The position numbers and the translations under genes are program-made. This document shows, piece after piece, positions 32,553 to 42,487 of a stretch of DNA of 42,818 nucleotides (its first letter is position 1; each line of letters begins with the position of its first letter). Source of the stretch: SIG299 sp051880375 (lineage in GTDB: Bacteria; Bacillota; Clostridia; Lachnospirales; Lachnospiraceae); assembly GCA_051880375.1 (NCBI GenBank), contig JBJENV010000082.1, positions 1 to 42,818 of the forward strand, in the 5' to 3' direction. The notes beneath the pieces were generated by a model that had not been told where the DNA came from, searched no databases, and saw only the letters and a list, made by a program, of their open reading frames with translations.

Positions 32553-34037
32553 ATGAAGCTGCTGGAATTATTAGAAGGCTTCCCGTACCGGATTGTAAAA
32601 GGAGATGCAAAAGTCGAAGTAACAGAGCTTGTATTTGATTCCAGAAAAAAGGTGGAACAAGGGTCGGTTTTTGTCTGCATCAGCGGTGCGGTACACGACG
32701 GACATCAATATGCTAAGGAGGCGGCAGCTGCGGGAGCGGTTGCGATTGTGGCAGAGCATGAGGTGCCGGTACCGGATGGCGTCTGCCTTGTAGTCTGTGA
32801 GAACACAAGAGAAGCGCTTGCCTGCATGTCGGCAGCCTACTTCGGTCATCCGGCGGACGAACTGGTGACCATCGGTATTACCGGCACAAAGGGAAAGACG
32901 ACTACTTCCTACATGATTCGCAACACGTTGGAGCTTGCGGGATATCCGACCGGTTTAATCGGAACGATTGAGATTATCATCGGAGAAACACACATTCCGG
33001 CAAACAATACCACACCGGAATCTTATTATGTGCAGAAATACTTCAGAGAAATGGCAGATGCCGGGGTAAAGTGCGTTGTCATGGAGGTTTCTTCCCAAGG
33101 GCTGATGCTTCACCGTGTCGGAGGCTTTACGTTTGATTACGGTATTTTCACCAATCTCGAGCCGGACCATATCGGACCGAACGAACACAAGGATTTTGCG
33201 GACTATCTTCATGCCAAGAGTTTGCTCTTCAGACAGTGCAAGGTGGGCATTGTAAATTTTGATGACGAGCATGTGAAGGAAGTTGTTAAGAATGCTTCCT
33301 GCAAAGTGGAAACCTATGGAATGAACGAGGGCGCCGAACTTCGTGCGGTAAACGTGGATTTACATTGCAACGACGGTGCGCTCCTTGTTTCTTATCAGAC
33401 GGAAGGACTTTTAAATTTTCCGGTTACCGTTGGAATTCCGGGCAGGTTTACGGTATATAATTCTTTGACGGCAATTGCAGTATGCAGGCATTTTGATATT
33501 CCGACAGAAACGATACAAAAAGCGCTTCGTTCCGTTAAGGTAAAGGGAAGGGTAGAGCCTGTGGAAGTTTCCAAACGGTTTACCATGATGATAGATTATG
33601 CGCACAATGCCATGAGTTTAAAGAGTCTGCTGACCACATTGCTTGATTATCATCCGAAGCGTCTGGTCTGCCTGTTTGGCTGCGGAGGAAACCGCTCCAG
33701 AGACCGCCGGTTTGAGATGGGCGAGATTTCCTCCCAGTATGCGGATTTGACCGTAGTGACAAGCGATAATCCGAGGAATGAGGACCCGACGGCAATTATC
33801 GAAGATATTTTAGTCGGTGTGAAGAGGAAAAACGGAGCTTATGTGACGATTGCGGACCGGAAGGAGGCTATCCGCTATTGTATCCGGAATGCAAAAGAGG
33901 GCGATGTTATTGTATTGGCCGGCAAGGGTCATGAGGATTATCAGGAAATCTGTGGTATAAAGCATCCAATGGATGAGCGTGTGCTGATTCAGGAAATTTT
34001 AAGCGAAATGTCAGAGGAAGAGAGAAAAGCATTATGA
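32553..34037 (+). CDS. murE: UDP-MurNAc-L-Ala-D-Glu:meso-diaminopimelate ligase
   Basis: 494 residues. It adds the third peptide residue to the cell-wall precursor. The ATP loop GTKGKTT is at residues 111-117, the TTPESYYVQKYF and MEVSSQGLMLHRV segments bind UDP-MurNAc-dipeptide, and DNPRNEDP (from residue 405) is the DNPR motif of enzymes that use meso-diaminopimelate rather than lysine. The peptidoglycan is therefore probably DAP-type. The end overlaps murF by 4 nt (ATGA). Confidence 0.96.
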   Translation: MKLLELLEGFPYRIVKGDAKVEVTELVFDSRKKVEQGSVFVCISGAVHDGHQYAKEAAAAGAVAIVAEHEVPVPDGVCLVVCENTREALACMSAAYFGHPADELVTIGITGTKGKTTTSYMIRNTLELAGYPTGLIGTIEIIIGETHIPANNTTPESYYVQKYFREMADAGVKCVVMEVSSQGLMLHRVGGFTFDYGIFTNLEPDHIGPNEHKDFADYLHAKSLLFRQCKVGIVNFDDEHVKEVVKNASCKVETYGMNEGAELRAVNVDLHCNDGALLVSYQTEGLLNFPVTVGIPGRFTVYNSLTAIAVCRHFDIPTETIQKALRSVKVKGRVEPVEVSKRFTMMIDYAHNAMSLKSLLTTLLDYHPKRLVCLFGCGGNRSRDRRFEMGEISSQYADLTVVTSDNPRNEDPTAIIEDILVGVKRKNGAYVTIADRKEAIRYCIRNAKEGDVIVLAGKGHEDYQEICGIKHPMDERVLIQEILSEMSEEERKAL

Positions 34038-35515
34038 AACCGATAAAAGTAGCAGAGATAGTAAAAGCGACAGGCGGCGTTCTTCGTTGCGGTGAGGAAG
34101 CGGCACAGATAGAAGAAGTACTGATTGATTCGCGCACTCAGACAAAGAACGGGCTGTTTGTGCCGATTGTCGGAGAAAAGACGGACGGACACCGCTATAT
34201 CGAAGGAGCTGTGGCAAACGGAGCAACAGCTGTGTTTCTGGCAGAGGACTATGAGGGGAAGGAAGAAGCACTTGCATTTTGCAGGGAAAAGAATGTTTCG
34301 GTGATTGAGGTGACAGATACCATAGAGGCATTGCAGAGCCTTGCTTCGTGGTATCGGGATCTGTTTAACATTCCGGTAGTCGGGATTACCGGAAGCGTCG
34401 GAAAAACAACGACAAAAGAGATGGTTTCCGCAGCTCTGAAAACAACAAAGCATGTGTTGAAAACCATAGGAAATAAAAACAGTCAGATTGGACTTCCTCT
34501 TATGATGTTTTATCTGGATGACTCGTATGACATGGCAGTAATTGAAATGGGGATGAGCGATTTCGGAGAAATGGCACGTCTGGCGGATGTTGCAAAGCCG
34601 GAGTGTGCCGTGGTGACCAATATCGGCGTTGCGCATATTGCACAACTGAAGACGCAGGAAAATATCCGTAAGGAGAAGCTTTCGATTGTTCATCATTTTG
34701 TGACAGGTTCGTCATTGTTTCTTAACGGAAATGACAGATTACTAAAAGAAGCAGCCACACAAATAACACAAAAAAGGATTATAATGGACTGCAATAAGGA
34801 TACTTCTGCCGCACTGGAAAGGGCAGCGGCTGTCACCTATGGCATATCAGATGACGGAGCAGGGTTTGATTTCTGCGCTAAGGACATAAAAACAACCGAA
34901 AACGGCACGTGCTTTACCGCCGTTTATGAGGACAACGGGGCTCGGAGGGAGCTTCCGGTAGAGCTTAAGGTATACGGTGAACATAATGTGATGAATGCGC
35001 TTGCGGCATTGGCGGTGGCAAAGCATTACGGCATTGAACCGGAGATTGCGGCAGAGGGATTAAAAGAATATGAACCGATTGCCATGCGCGGTCAGATGAA
35101 AACAAAGGACGGCATTACCTGGATTGACGATACCTACAACGCAAGTCCGGATTCCATGAGGAGCAGCGCACAGGTATTGGTATCACTGGAACATAAAAAA
35201 AGAAGAGTTGCCGTATTTGCCGATGTGCTGGAGCTTGGTGAGCAGTCCGAAGAGCTTCACCGCAACGTCGGTTCCTATCTGGCGGGCCTTAAGAAGGACG
35301 ACAGAAAACTGGATTTGCTGGTGACAGTAGGAAAAGAAGCAGGATATATCGCAGAGGAAGCAAAAAAGAGCGGAAGCATCCAAACGGTTTCCTTTGATAC
35401 GAATACACAGGCTGTTGAATACTTAAGGAAAGAACTGAGGGCGGGTGACGCGGTACTTGTCAAGGGTTCCCGCGGAATGAAGACAGATGAGATTATAGCC
35501 GCATTTTTACTGTAA
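34034..35515 (+). CDS. murF: UDP-MurNAc-tripeptide:D-Ala-D-Ala ligase
   Basis: 493 residues. It completes the pentapeptide by adding D-Ala-D-Ala. The ATP loop GITGSVGKTTTKEM is near residue 117, EMGMSDFGEMARLADVAKP follows, and WIDDTYNASPDSM is the conserved C-terminal segment. Translation is coupled to murE through ATGA. The priA start comes 14 nt after its stop, so the group continues as one operon. Confidence 0.97.
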   Translation: MKPIKVAEIVKATGGVLRCGEEAAQIEEVLIDSRTQTKNGLFVPIVGEKTDGHRYIEGAVANGATAVFLAEDYEGKEEALAFCREKNVSVIEVTDTIEALQSLASWYRDLFNIPVVGITGSVGKTTTKEMVSAALKTTKHVLKTIGNKNSQIGLPLMMFYLDDSYDMAVIEMGMSDFGEMARLADVAKPECAVVTNIGVAHIAQLKTQENIRKEKLSIVHHFVTGSSLFLNGNDRLLKEAATQITQKRIIMDCNKDTSAALERAAAVTYGISDDGAGFDFCAKDIKTTENGTCFTAVYEDNGARRELPVELKVYGEHNVMNALAALAVAKHYGIEPEIAAEGLKEYEPIAMRGQMKTKDGITWIDDTYNASPDSMRSSAQVLVSLEHKKRRVAVFADVLELGEQSEELHRNVGSYLAGLKKDDRKLDLLVTVGKEAGYIAEEAKKSGSIQTVSFDTNTQAVEYLRKELRAGDAVLVKGSRGMKTDEIIAAFLL

Positions 35516-35528
35516 GGATGGTGTCTGA

Positions 35529-37787
35529 GTGCTGTACGCAGATGTAATCGTGGATATTTCACATGAAAATTTGGATAAGACGTATCAGTACCGGGTTCCG
35601 GAATCCTTAAGAGAGCAGGTATCGGTAGGATGTCCGGTTCGCATTTCCTTCGGAAACGGACATCGCAGCATTACCGGCTATGTTGTCGGCCTTTCCACAG
35701 AGCCGAAGCTTGCCGAAGAAAAAATCAAAGAGATTGACGGTGTTGTGGAAAAAGGTGTCGTTATTGAGTCACGCATGATTGCACTCGCACACTGGATGAA
35801 GGAAAACTTCGGAGGTACCATGAATGACTCGCTTCGGACGGTGCTTTCGGTAAAGAAAAGCGTCCGGCCGGTGGAGAAAAAAACAATTACACTGCTTGCT
35901 GACGATTCTACAGTAGAAGAATTAATTACCGAGGCAGAACGAAAGCATTACACAGCAAAGGAACGATTCTTAAGGGAACTGAAAAAATTCCGGAGATTAG
36001 ACAAGGGACTGGTGACAGGAACTTTGAATGTTTCGGCGGCGACGCTTCAGAAGCTGGAACAACAGGGTATTATCTCTACAGAAGTAGAAGAAGTGTACCG
36101 CAATCCGGTGAAGGAGTTAAAAAGGCAGGTAAAGAGTGTTTTACTGAATGAAGAACAGCAGGCTGCCTGTGATACGGTCTGTAATGAATACCGTGCCGGG
36201 AAGCGCGGAGTTTACCTGCTTCACGGCGTAACAGGAAGCGGAAAGACGGAAGTCTACCTTTGTATCATAGAAGAAATTTTAAAAGAAAAGAAGCAGGTAA
36301 TTGTACTGATTCCTGAAATTGCGCTGACCTATCAAACAGTAAGACGCTTTACCGAACGTTTCGGTGAGAGAGTTGCGTTCCTTCATTCCAGACTTTCGCA
36401 GGGAGAACGTTACGACCAGTATAGAAAAGCCAAAGAAGGGAAAATTGATATTATGATCGGACCGAGGTCGGCACTGTTTACACCGTTTGAACATCTCGGA
36501 CTGATTGTCATAGACGAAGAGCATGAGCGTTCCTACAAAAGTGAGTCCGTGCCGAAATATCACGCTCGTGAGACAGCTGTAGAACTGGCAAAAATGACGA
36601 ATGCTTCGGTTTTGCTCGGTTCGGCAACCCCGTCGCTGGAATCCTATCAGGCAGCAATGGACGGGAAATATACGCTGCTCAAACTGACAAGGCGTGCGAA
36701 TAACGCAAAGCTTCCGTCCGTAAAGATTATTGATTTAAAGGAAGAACTGAAAGCGAAAAACCGTTCCATGTTCAGCAGAGAACTCCTTGCCGGCATGGAG
36801 GAGCGTCTTAAGAAAAAAGAACAGGTGATGCTGTTTTTAAACCGAAGAGGCTATTCCGGTTTTGTATCCTGCCGGAGCTGCGGAAAGGCGCTGATGTGTC
36901 CGCATTGTGCGGTATCACTGACGGCTCATGTACCGAAATCCCCTATGGAGGGGCAGACACTGCACTGTCATTACTGCGGCTACAGCATTCCGATGCCGAA
37001 GGAATGTCCTTCCTGCGGTTCTCCGTATATTGCGGCATTCGGGACCGGAACGCAGAAGGTAGAAGAGGCGGTACGAAAGCAGTTCCCTGCGGCAAGAGTG
37101 CTTCGCATGGATGCCGATACGACAAAAGAGAAGGACAGCTATGAAAAAATTCTTTCTGCATTTTCAAAGGAAGAGGCAGATATTTTAATAGGAACACAGA
37201 TGATTGTCAAAGGACATGATTTCCCCAAGGTGACACTGGTCGGTATTCTGGCGGCGGACTTGTCGTTGAATGTTTCGGACTATCGTTCCTCAGAGCGGAC
37301 GTTTCAGCTGCTCGCTCAGGCGGCAGGGCGTGCAGGACGCGGAGAACGGGCCGGAGAAGTGCTGATTCAGACGTATCAGCCGGAGCATTACAGTATTGTG
37401 GCGGCGGCAACGGAAGATTACGAAGGATTCTTCAGACAGGAAATAGCGTACCGTGAGCTGCTTAAGTATCCTCCGAAGGCGCATATTCTGGCGGCGCTTT
37501 GCGTCGGAAAGCAGGAGGAGCTTAGCTCGGAATGTGCAGACTTCCTTGCTGCGAAAGCAAGAGAGTTTATTAAGGCACAGAATGACAGAACGGTTATCAT
37601 CATCGGTCCTGCAGCAGCCGGTTTATCAAAAGCTAATGATTTTTATAGAAATTTAGTCTATTTTAAAGCTGCTTCTTATGATATACTAACAGAGTTAGCT
37701 TCTTATTTAGAAAATGGTAAGGAAAATGAGGAGCAGTTTAAGAGTGTCATACTTCAGTTGGATTTTGACCCAATGAACAGTTACTAA
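35529..37787 (+). CDS. priA: Primosomal replication-restart helicase PriA
   Basis: 752 residues from the GTG at 35529. An N-terminal DNA-binding domain (DVIVDISHENLDKTYQYRVP) is followed by the helicase core with Walker A GVTGSGKT (233-240), DEEH (329-332) and LLGSATPSLESY. A zinc region has four Cys pairs (CRSCGKALMCPHC and CHYCGYSIPMPKECPSC), then GTGTQKVEEA and QAAGRAGRGERAG. PriA rebuilds stalled forks. The spacing to murF and def suggests an operon. Confidence 0.96.
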   Translation: MLYADVIVDISHENLDKTYQYRVPESLREQVSVGCPVRISFGNGHRSITGYVVGLSTEPKLAEEKIKEIDGVVEKGVVIESRMIALAHWMKENFGGTMNDSLRTVLSVKKSVRPVEKKTITLLADDSTVEELITEAERKHYTAKERFLRELKKFRRLDKGLVTGTLNVSAATLQKLEQQGIISTEVEEVYRNPVKELKRQVKSVLLNEEQQAACDTVCNEYRAGKRGVYLLHGVTGSGKTEVYLCIIEEILKEKKQVIVLIPEIALTYQTVRRFTERFGERVAFLHSRLSQGERYDQYRKAKEGKIDIMIGPRSALFTPFEHLGLIVIDEEHERSYKSESVPKYHARETAVELAKMTNASVLLGSATPSLESYQAAMDGKYTLLKLTRRANNAKLPSVKIIDLKEELKAKNRSMFSRELLAGMEERLKKKEQVMLFLNRRGYSGFVSCRSCGKALMCPHCAVSLTAHVPKSPMEGQTLHCHYCGYSIPMPKECPSCGSPYIAAFGTGTQKVEEAVRKQFPAARVLRMDADTTKEKDSYEKILSAFSKEEADILIGTQMIVKGHDFPKVTLVGILAADLSLNVSDYRSSERTFQLLAQAAGRAGRGERAGEVLIQTYQPEHYSIVAAATEDYEGFFRQEIAYRELLKYPPKAHILAALCVGKQEELSSECADFLAAKAREFIKAQNDRTVIIIGPAAAGLSKANDFYRNLVYFKAASYDILTELASYLENGKENEEQFKSVILQLDFDPMNSY

Positions 37788-37825
37788 AAGGAACAGCTAT
37801 CAAATAAGTATAACAGGAGGCAGAT

Positions 37826-38305
37826 ATGGCAATAAGAAACATAAGAAGAATGGGTGATTCTGTTTTGACAAAGGAGTGCAGACCGGTGACGGAAATGAAC
37901 CGAAAGCTGGAGATTCTGATTGAAGATATGCTGGATACGATGTACCATGCAAACGGCGTCGGACTGGCTGCACCGCAGGTTGGTATTTTAAAGCAGATAG
38001 TAGTGATTGATGTGTCGCCGGAAGGAGATTCTCCGATTGTACTTATCAATCCGGAAATACTTGAGGCGGCTGGCACACAGACCGGAGAAGAAGGCTGTCT
38101 GAGCCTTCCGGGCAAGTCCGGGGTGGTGATGCGGCCGAATTATGTAAAGGTTCGTGCGCTTGACACAAACATGAAGGAAGTTATTTACGAAGGCACGGAA
38201 CTGCTTGCGCGGGCATTCTGCCATGAAATTGATCATCTGCACGGCAAAATGTATGTAGAAAAGGTAGAGGGCGGTCTGCATAACAGCGTGCAGGAAGAAG
38301 AGTAA
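37826..38305 (+). CDS. def: Peptide deformylase
   Basis: 159 residues. It removes the formyl group from new proteins. All three motifs are present: GVGLAAPQVG (near residue 46), EEGCLS with the metal ligand Cys91, and HEIDH (133-137) with two His ligands and the catalytic Glu. AGGAGG precedes the ATG. It lies next to fmt, which adds the formyl group to initiator tRNA. Confidence 0.97.
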   Translation: MAIRNIRRMGDSVLTKECRPVTEMNRKLEILIEDMLDTMYHANGVGLAAPQVGILKQIVVIDVSPEGDSPIVLINPEILEAAGTQTGEEGCLSLPGKSGVVMRPNYVKVRALDTNMKEVIYEGTELLARAFCHEIDHLHGKMYVEKVEGGLHNSVQEEE

Positions 38306-38323
38306 ATCAGAAAGGCGTGATGA

Positions 38324-39280
38324 ATGAACATGAAGGCAATCTTTATGGGAACTCCGGAAATTGCGGCAACGATACTGGAGGAAGTAGTAAAATCAAGGCA
38401 TGAGCTGCTTGCGGTTGTAACGCAGCCGGACAAACCGAAGGGCAGAGGACATGAAATGGCATTTCCTCCGGTTAAGGAAGTGGCTCTGGCTCACGACATT
38501 CCGGTATTACAGCCGGAAAAGGCAAGAGCACCGGAATTTTTGGAAGAGATAAGAAGGCTGAATCCGGACATCATATTGGTAGCTGCCTACGGAAAGCTGC
38601 TTCCAAAGGAGCTTTTAGAGCTTCCGAAGTTTGGCTGTATCAATGTACATGCTTCGCTGCTTCCGAAATACCGCGGAGCTTCTCCGATTCAGTGGACAGT
38701 CATCAATGGTGAGAAAAAGTCAGGCGTAACCATTATGCATATGGCAGAGGGTATCGATACCGGAGACATGATTCTTTCCAAAGAGGTCGAACTGGCTCCT
38801 GATGAAACTGCAGGAAGTCTGCACGATAAGCTCGCAGAGATCGGCGGACCGCTGCTGCTTGAGGCAATGGACTTGCTCGAGACGGGGCGTGCACCGAGAA
38901 TTCCTCAAAAGGAGGAAGAAGCAACTTATGTCAAGATGTTAGATAAAACAATGGGCTGCTTAAATTTCAGACAGCCTGCCGTACTTCTGGAGCGTCTGAT
39001 TCGCGGCTTAAATCCGTGGCCGTCGGCGTATACGAAGCTAGACGGAAAAAACATGAAGCTTTGGAAGGCAGAGGTCGTTTCTGACGAGCAGATTTCAAAG
39101 GAAATGAAAACCTCAGAGCCGGGAACTGTCGTTAACGTTGAGAAAAACGGCTTCGGCATTTTGACCGGTGACGGTGTTTTATTTGTGAAAGAGCTTCAGC
39201 TGGAAGGAAAGCGTAAAATGACGGCGGAAGAATTTCTACGTGGTTACGAATTAAAAGCAGGTACACTGCTTGGAAGGTAG
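38324..39280 (+). CDS. fmt: Methionyl-tRNA formyltransferase
   Basis: 318 residues. The N-terminal formyltransferase domain shows MGTPEIAATIL, TQPDKPKGRG, the catalytic region INVHASLLPKYRGASPIQW (His near 109) and GIDTGDM; the C-terminal OB-like domain binds tRNA. AAAGG lies 8 nt before the ATG at 38324; an ATG at 38330 is an alternative. The gene follows def by 18 nt. Confidence 0.97.
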   Translation: MNMKAIFMGTPEIAATILEEVVKSRHELLAVVTQPDKPKGRGHEMAFPPVKEVALAHDIPVLQPEKARAPEFLEEIRRLNPDIILVAAYGKLLPKELLELPKFGCINVHASLLPKYRGASPIQWTVINGEKKSGVTIMHMAEGIDTGDMILSKEVELAPDETAGSLHDKLAEIGGPLLLEAMDLLETGRAPRIPQKEEEATYVKMLDKTMGCLNFRQPAVLLERLIRGLNPWPSAYTKLDGKNMKLWKAEVVSDEQISKEMKTSEPGTVVNVEKNGFGILTGDGVLFVKELQLEGKRKMTAEEFLRGYELKAGTLLGR

Positions 39281-39294
39281 AGGAGGTAAAGGAT

Positions 39295-39999
39295 ATGCCT
39301 TTTTACTATTATTATGACTGGACGTATTTTCTGATTATCATCGGAATGCTGTTGTCACTGGCAGCATCTGCAAAGGTAAGAAGCACCTATGCAAAGTTTT
39401 CCCGCGTCAGGAGTTATTCCGGAATGACCGGGGAAGAAACGGCAAGGAGAATTTTAAACTCTGCAGGGATTTATGATGTAAGAATTGAGCATGTGGCAGG
39501 AAATTTAACCGACCATTATGACCCGAGGAGCAAGACACTAAGACTTTCGGACAGTGTATACGGCAGCACCTCGGTCGCTGCAATCGGTGTTGCTGCACAT
39601 GAGTGCGGACATGCCATTCAGCATGACAGGAGTTATGCACCGCTGAAGTTTCGTTCCCTGCTGGCTCCGGTGGCGAGCTTTGGTGCCAATATTTCGTGGC
39701 CGTTGATTTTAATCGGCCTGTTGATCGGAGGCACAGGTATTCTGGTGGAAGCAGGAATTATCATGTTTTCATTGGCGGTATTGTTTCAGCTTGTTACACT
39801 TCCGGTTGAATTCAATGCTTCAAAGAGAGCGCTCGGAGTATTGTCGGATACCGGTATTTTATACACGGAAGAGATTCCGCAGGCAAGAAAGGTATTGGGA
39901 GCGGCAGCATTAACCTATGTAGCAGCAGCGGCAACCTCTATTTTACAGCTGTTACGTCTTCTTCTTCTATTTGGAGGCAGAAAAAACGACCGCAGATAA
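39295..39999 (+). CDS. Membrane zinc metallopeptidase, YugP family
   Basis: 234 residues. An N-terminal membrane helix (about 10-25), the zinc motif HECGHAIQH (from residue 102) and two or three further hydrophobic segments (about 135-170 and 195-225) match the YugP family. The family start YSGMTGEETARRIL and NLTDHYDPRSKTLRLS are clear. Its substrate is not known. It is commonly found between fmt and rsmB in Clostridia, as here. Confidence 0.92.
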   Translation: MPFYYYYDWTYFLIIIGMLLSLAASAKVRSTYAKFSRVRSYSGMTGEETARRILNSAGIYDVRIEHVAGNLTDHYDPRSKTLRLSDSVYGSTSVAAIGVAAHECGHAIQHDRSYAPLKFRSLLAPVASFGANISWPLILIGLLIGGTGILVEAGIIMFSLAVLFQLVTLPVEFNASKRALGVLSDTGILYTEEIPQARKVLGAAALTYVAAAATSILQLLRLLLLFGGRKNDRR

Positions 40000-40026
40000 A
40001 GGAAAGCATAGCGACAGGAGGAAGTT

Positions 40027-41421
40027 TTGTTGGAACAGCCAAGAGAGCTTGCATTTCAAATTTTATATCGTGTTGCAGAGGAAGGTGAATATTCCCACCT
40101 TGTACTGACAAGAGTGTTGAGGGAAGCAGGCGGACTGGAAAAACGGGACCGGGCATTTATTACAAGACTCTGTGAGGGAACTCTGGAGCGCCTGATTACG
40201 GTTGACTACATGCTGAATCATTTTTCAAAGACAAAAACCGAAAAAATGAAGCCGGTTATTCGCACCATTTTAAGAATGTCAGCCTATCAGATGTTTTACA
40301 TGGATAGTGTACCGGATTCGGCTGTTTGTAATGAGGCGGTAAAGCTGGCAAAGAAAAAGGGATTTTCCGGACTGTCCGGTTTTGTAAACGGCGTACTCAG
40401 AAATATGGCAAGAAGCAGGACAAAAATAGAGTCAGAAAGCTTTTTCCCGGACAAGAATACAGAGCCGGTACGTTATTTCAGTATCCGTTATTCTCTTCCT
40501 GAGTGGCTTTGTGAGTATTTTGTAACAGCCTATGGGACAGAGCTTGCGGAAAAGATAGCAGCAGGGTGTCTCAGAAACCCTGAAACCACTATCCGCGTGA
40601 ATGAGACAAAAATTTCGGCGGAAACGCTTAGAAAACGCCTTTGCGCACAGAACATTACAGTGAAAGAAGGCGCATATGTTCCGGGAGCCATGTCACTTTC
40701 GGAATATGACAGCCTGGAGAGTCTTCCTGAGTTCAGGGAAGGTATGTTTCAGGTACAGGATGAAAGCTCTATGCTGGTGGCATATACTGCGGGGCTGAAG
40801 AAAGGGGATACTGTTGTGGATGTCTGTGCCGCACCAGGCGGAAAGGCACTGCATGCCGCACAGCTGTTAGAAAATCTCGGCGGCGGAACGGTACGCGCCA
40901 GAGACTTAAGTGCAGGAAAAACGGCTCTGATAGAAGAAAACAAGGCGCGTCACGGAACAAAAAATCTGACGGTAGAGGTATGGGATGCCCTGCGCCCGGA
41001 TGAGAGCCTGTATGAAACAGCAGATGTTGTAATTGCGGATCTGCCGTGTTCCGGTATCGGCATTATGGCAAAGAAACCGGAAATTCGCTACCGAATGACA
41101 AAGGAAGCACAGACAGAGCTTGCAGACCTGCAGCGGCGGATTTTAGCCGTGGTACAGCGTTATGTGAAGCCGGGCGGGATTTTAATGTACAGCACCTGCA
41201 CCATTAATAAAGAAGAGAATGAGAAAAATGCTGCATATCTTGCCAGAGAGTTTGGTTTTCGGATAGAATCACTGGCAGAGCGACTCCCTGAACCGCTAAA
41301 GAATGAGGTTTCAGAGGACGGCACGCTTCAGCTGTTACCCGGCGTTCATGATTGTGACGGCTTCTTTATTGCAAGATTAACAAAGTGTAAGCCGGATACC
41401 TGCGATGTGGGAAGGAACTGA
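40027..41421 (+). CDS. rsmB: 16S rRNA (cytosine-967-C5)-methyltransferase
   Basis: 464 residues. An N-terminal NusB-like RNA-binding domain (AFQILYRVAEEGEYSHLVL, then DSAVCNEAVKLAKKKGFSG) precedes a Rossmann methyltransferase domain with DVCAAPGGKALHAAQLL for SAM, ADLPCSGIGIMAKKPEIRYR with one active-site Cys, and YSTCTINKEENE with the other. Two adjacent TTG codons (40027 and 40030) can serve as start behind AGGAGG; no ATG fits. The stop is 2 nt before rlmN. Confidence 0.95.
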   Translation: MLEQPRELAFQILYRVAEEGEYSHLVLTRVLREAGGLEKRDRAFITRLCEGTLERLITVDYMLNHFSKTKTEKMKPVIRTILRMSAYQMFYMDSVPDSAVCNEAVKLAKKKGFSGLSGFVNGVLRNMARSRTKIESESFFPDKNTEPVRYFSIRYSLPEWLCEYFVTAYGTELAEKIAAGCLRNPETTIRVNETKISAETLRKRLCAQNITVKEGAYVPGAMSLSEYDSLESLPEFREGMFQVQDESSMLVAYTAGLKKGDTVVDVCAAPGGKALHAAQLLENLGGGTVRARDLSAGKTALIEENKARHGTKNLTVEVWDALRPDESLYETADVVIADLPCSGIGIMAKKPEIRYRMTKEAQTELADLQRRILAVVQRYVKPGGILMYSTCTINKEENEKNAAYLAREFGFRIESLAERLPEPLKNEVSEDGTLQLLPGVHDCDGFFIARLTKCKPDTCDVGRN

Positions 41422-41423
41422 TT

Positions 41424-42485
41424 ATGGAAGAAAAAATTGATATTAAATCGCTTCATATCATAGAATTAAAGGAACTGTTACAGAAATGGGGCGAGAAGCC
41501 GTTCCGTGCGGAACAGTTGTTTTCCTGGATGCATGAAAAGCGTGTGAAATCGTTTGATGATATGACGAATCTGTCCAAAGGGTTAAGAGAACGATTAAAG
41601 GCAGAATGTGAGTTGATAACATTGCGCGAGGTGGATCGGCTTGTTTCGGCAGACGACGGTACGAGCAAATTTTTGTTTCAATTAGAGGACAGACAGGTGA
41701 TTGAAAGCGTTCTGATGAAGTATCATCACGGTAATTCCGTCTGTATTTCCTCACAGGTCGGCTGCCGGATGGGCTGCAAATTCTGCGCTTCCACACTCGG
41801 AGGTCTGGTAAGAAATCTAAGAGCATCTGAGCTTTTGGAACAGATTTATGAAATAGAGCGTATCAGCAGAGAACACGTTTCCAATGTTGTTATTATGGGG
41901 ACAGGAGAGCCGATGGACAATTACGATAATCTGGTGCGCTTCATTCGTTTAATCTCCGCAAAAGAGGGTAAGAATTTAAGTGTCCGAAACATTACGGTTT
42001 CCACCTGCGGTATTGTTGAGGGAATGAAAAGGCTTGCAGAAGAAAAACTGCCGTTGACTCTTGCGTTGTCGCTTCATGCACCGAATGACGAAATCAGAAA
42101 GCAGCTGATGCCGGTTGCAAATAAATATCAGTTGGCTGAGGTACTTGCGGCATGCGATTTCTATTATGAAAAAACGGCAAGGCGCATTACTTATGAATAC
42201 AGTCTGGTACAGGGTGTGAATGATTCTGCAGACTGTGCAAAGGAACTTGCGGCAAGACTGAAGGGAAAAAACTGTCATGTGAATCTGATTCCGGTCAACC
42301 CGATTAAAGAACGTGATTTTCGTAAGTCAAAAAACGAAATTGTTCAAAATTTCAAAAATATACTTGAAAAAAATCGAATAAATGTTACTATAAGAAGAGA
42401 AATGGGCTCGGATATTAACGCAGCCTGTGGACAACTGAGAAGAAGCTATACAGAAAGAGACATCAGGAACGGGGAGGAGGAATAG
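41424..42485 (+). CDS. rlmN: Dual-specificity 23S rRNA/tRNA adenine-C2 methyltransferase
   Basis: 353 residues. It is a radical-SAM enzyme that methylates A2503 of 23S rRNA and A37 of some tRNAs. The cluster motif is CRMGCKFC with Cys114, 118 and 121. GTGEPMDNYDNLVRF, TVSTCGIVEG, LALSLHAPNDEIR and the C-terminal GSDINAACGQLRR with the second catalytic Cys (about 335) are all present. The family lacks only the chloramphenicol-resistance (Cfr) features, so this is the housekeeping form. It overlaps the ribosome site of the phosphatase gene that follows. Confidence 0.96.
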   Translation: MEEKIDIKSLHIIELKELLQKWGEKPFRAEQLFSWMHEKRVKSFDDMTNLSKGLRERLKAECELITLREVDRLVSADDGTSKFLFQLEDRQVIESVLMKYHHGNSVCISSQVGCRMGCKFCASTLGGLVRNLRASELLEQIYEIERISREHVSNVVIMGTGEPMDNYDNLVRFIRLISAKEGKNLSVRNITVSTCGIVEGMKRLAEEKLPLTLALSLHAPNDEIRKQLMPVANKYQLAEVLAACDFYYEKTARRITYEYSLVQGVNDSADCAKELAARLKGKNCHVNLIPVNPIKERDFRKSKNEIVQNFKNILEKNRINVTIRREMGSDINAACGQLRRSYTERDIRNGEEE

Positions 42486-42487
42486 CC

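Noticed and set aside
33989..34696. 235-codon antisense frame opposite murF
   Set aside because: It lies completely within murE/murF coding sequence and is rich in Cys and His without a known motif.
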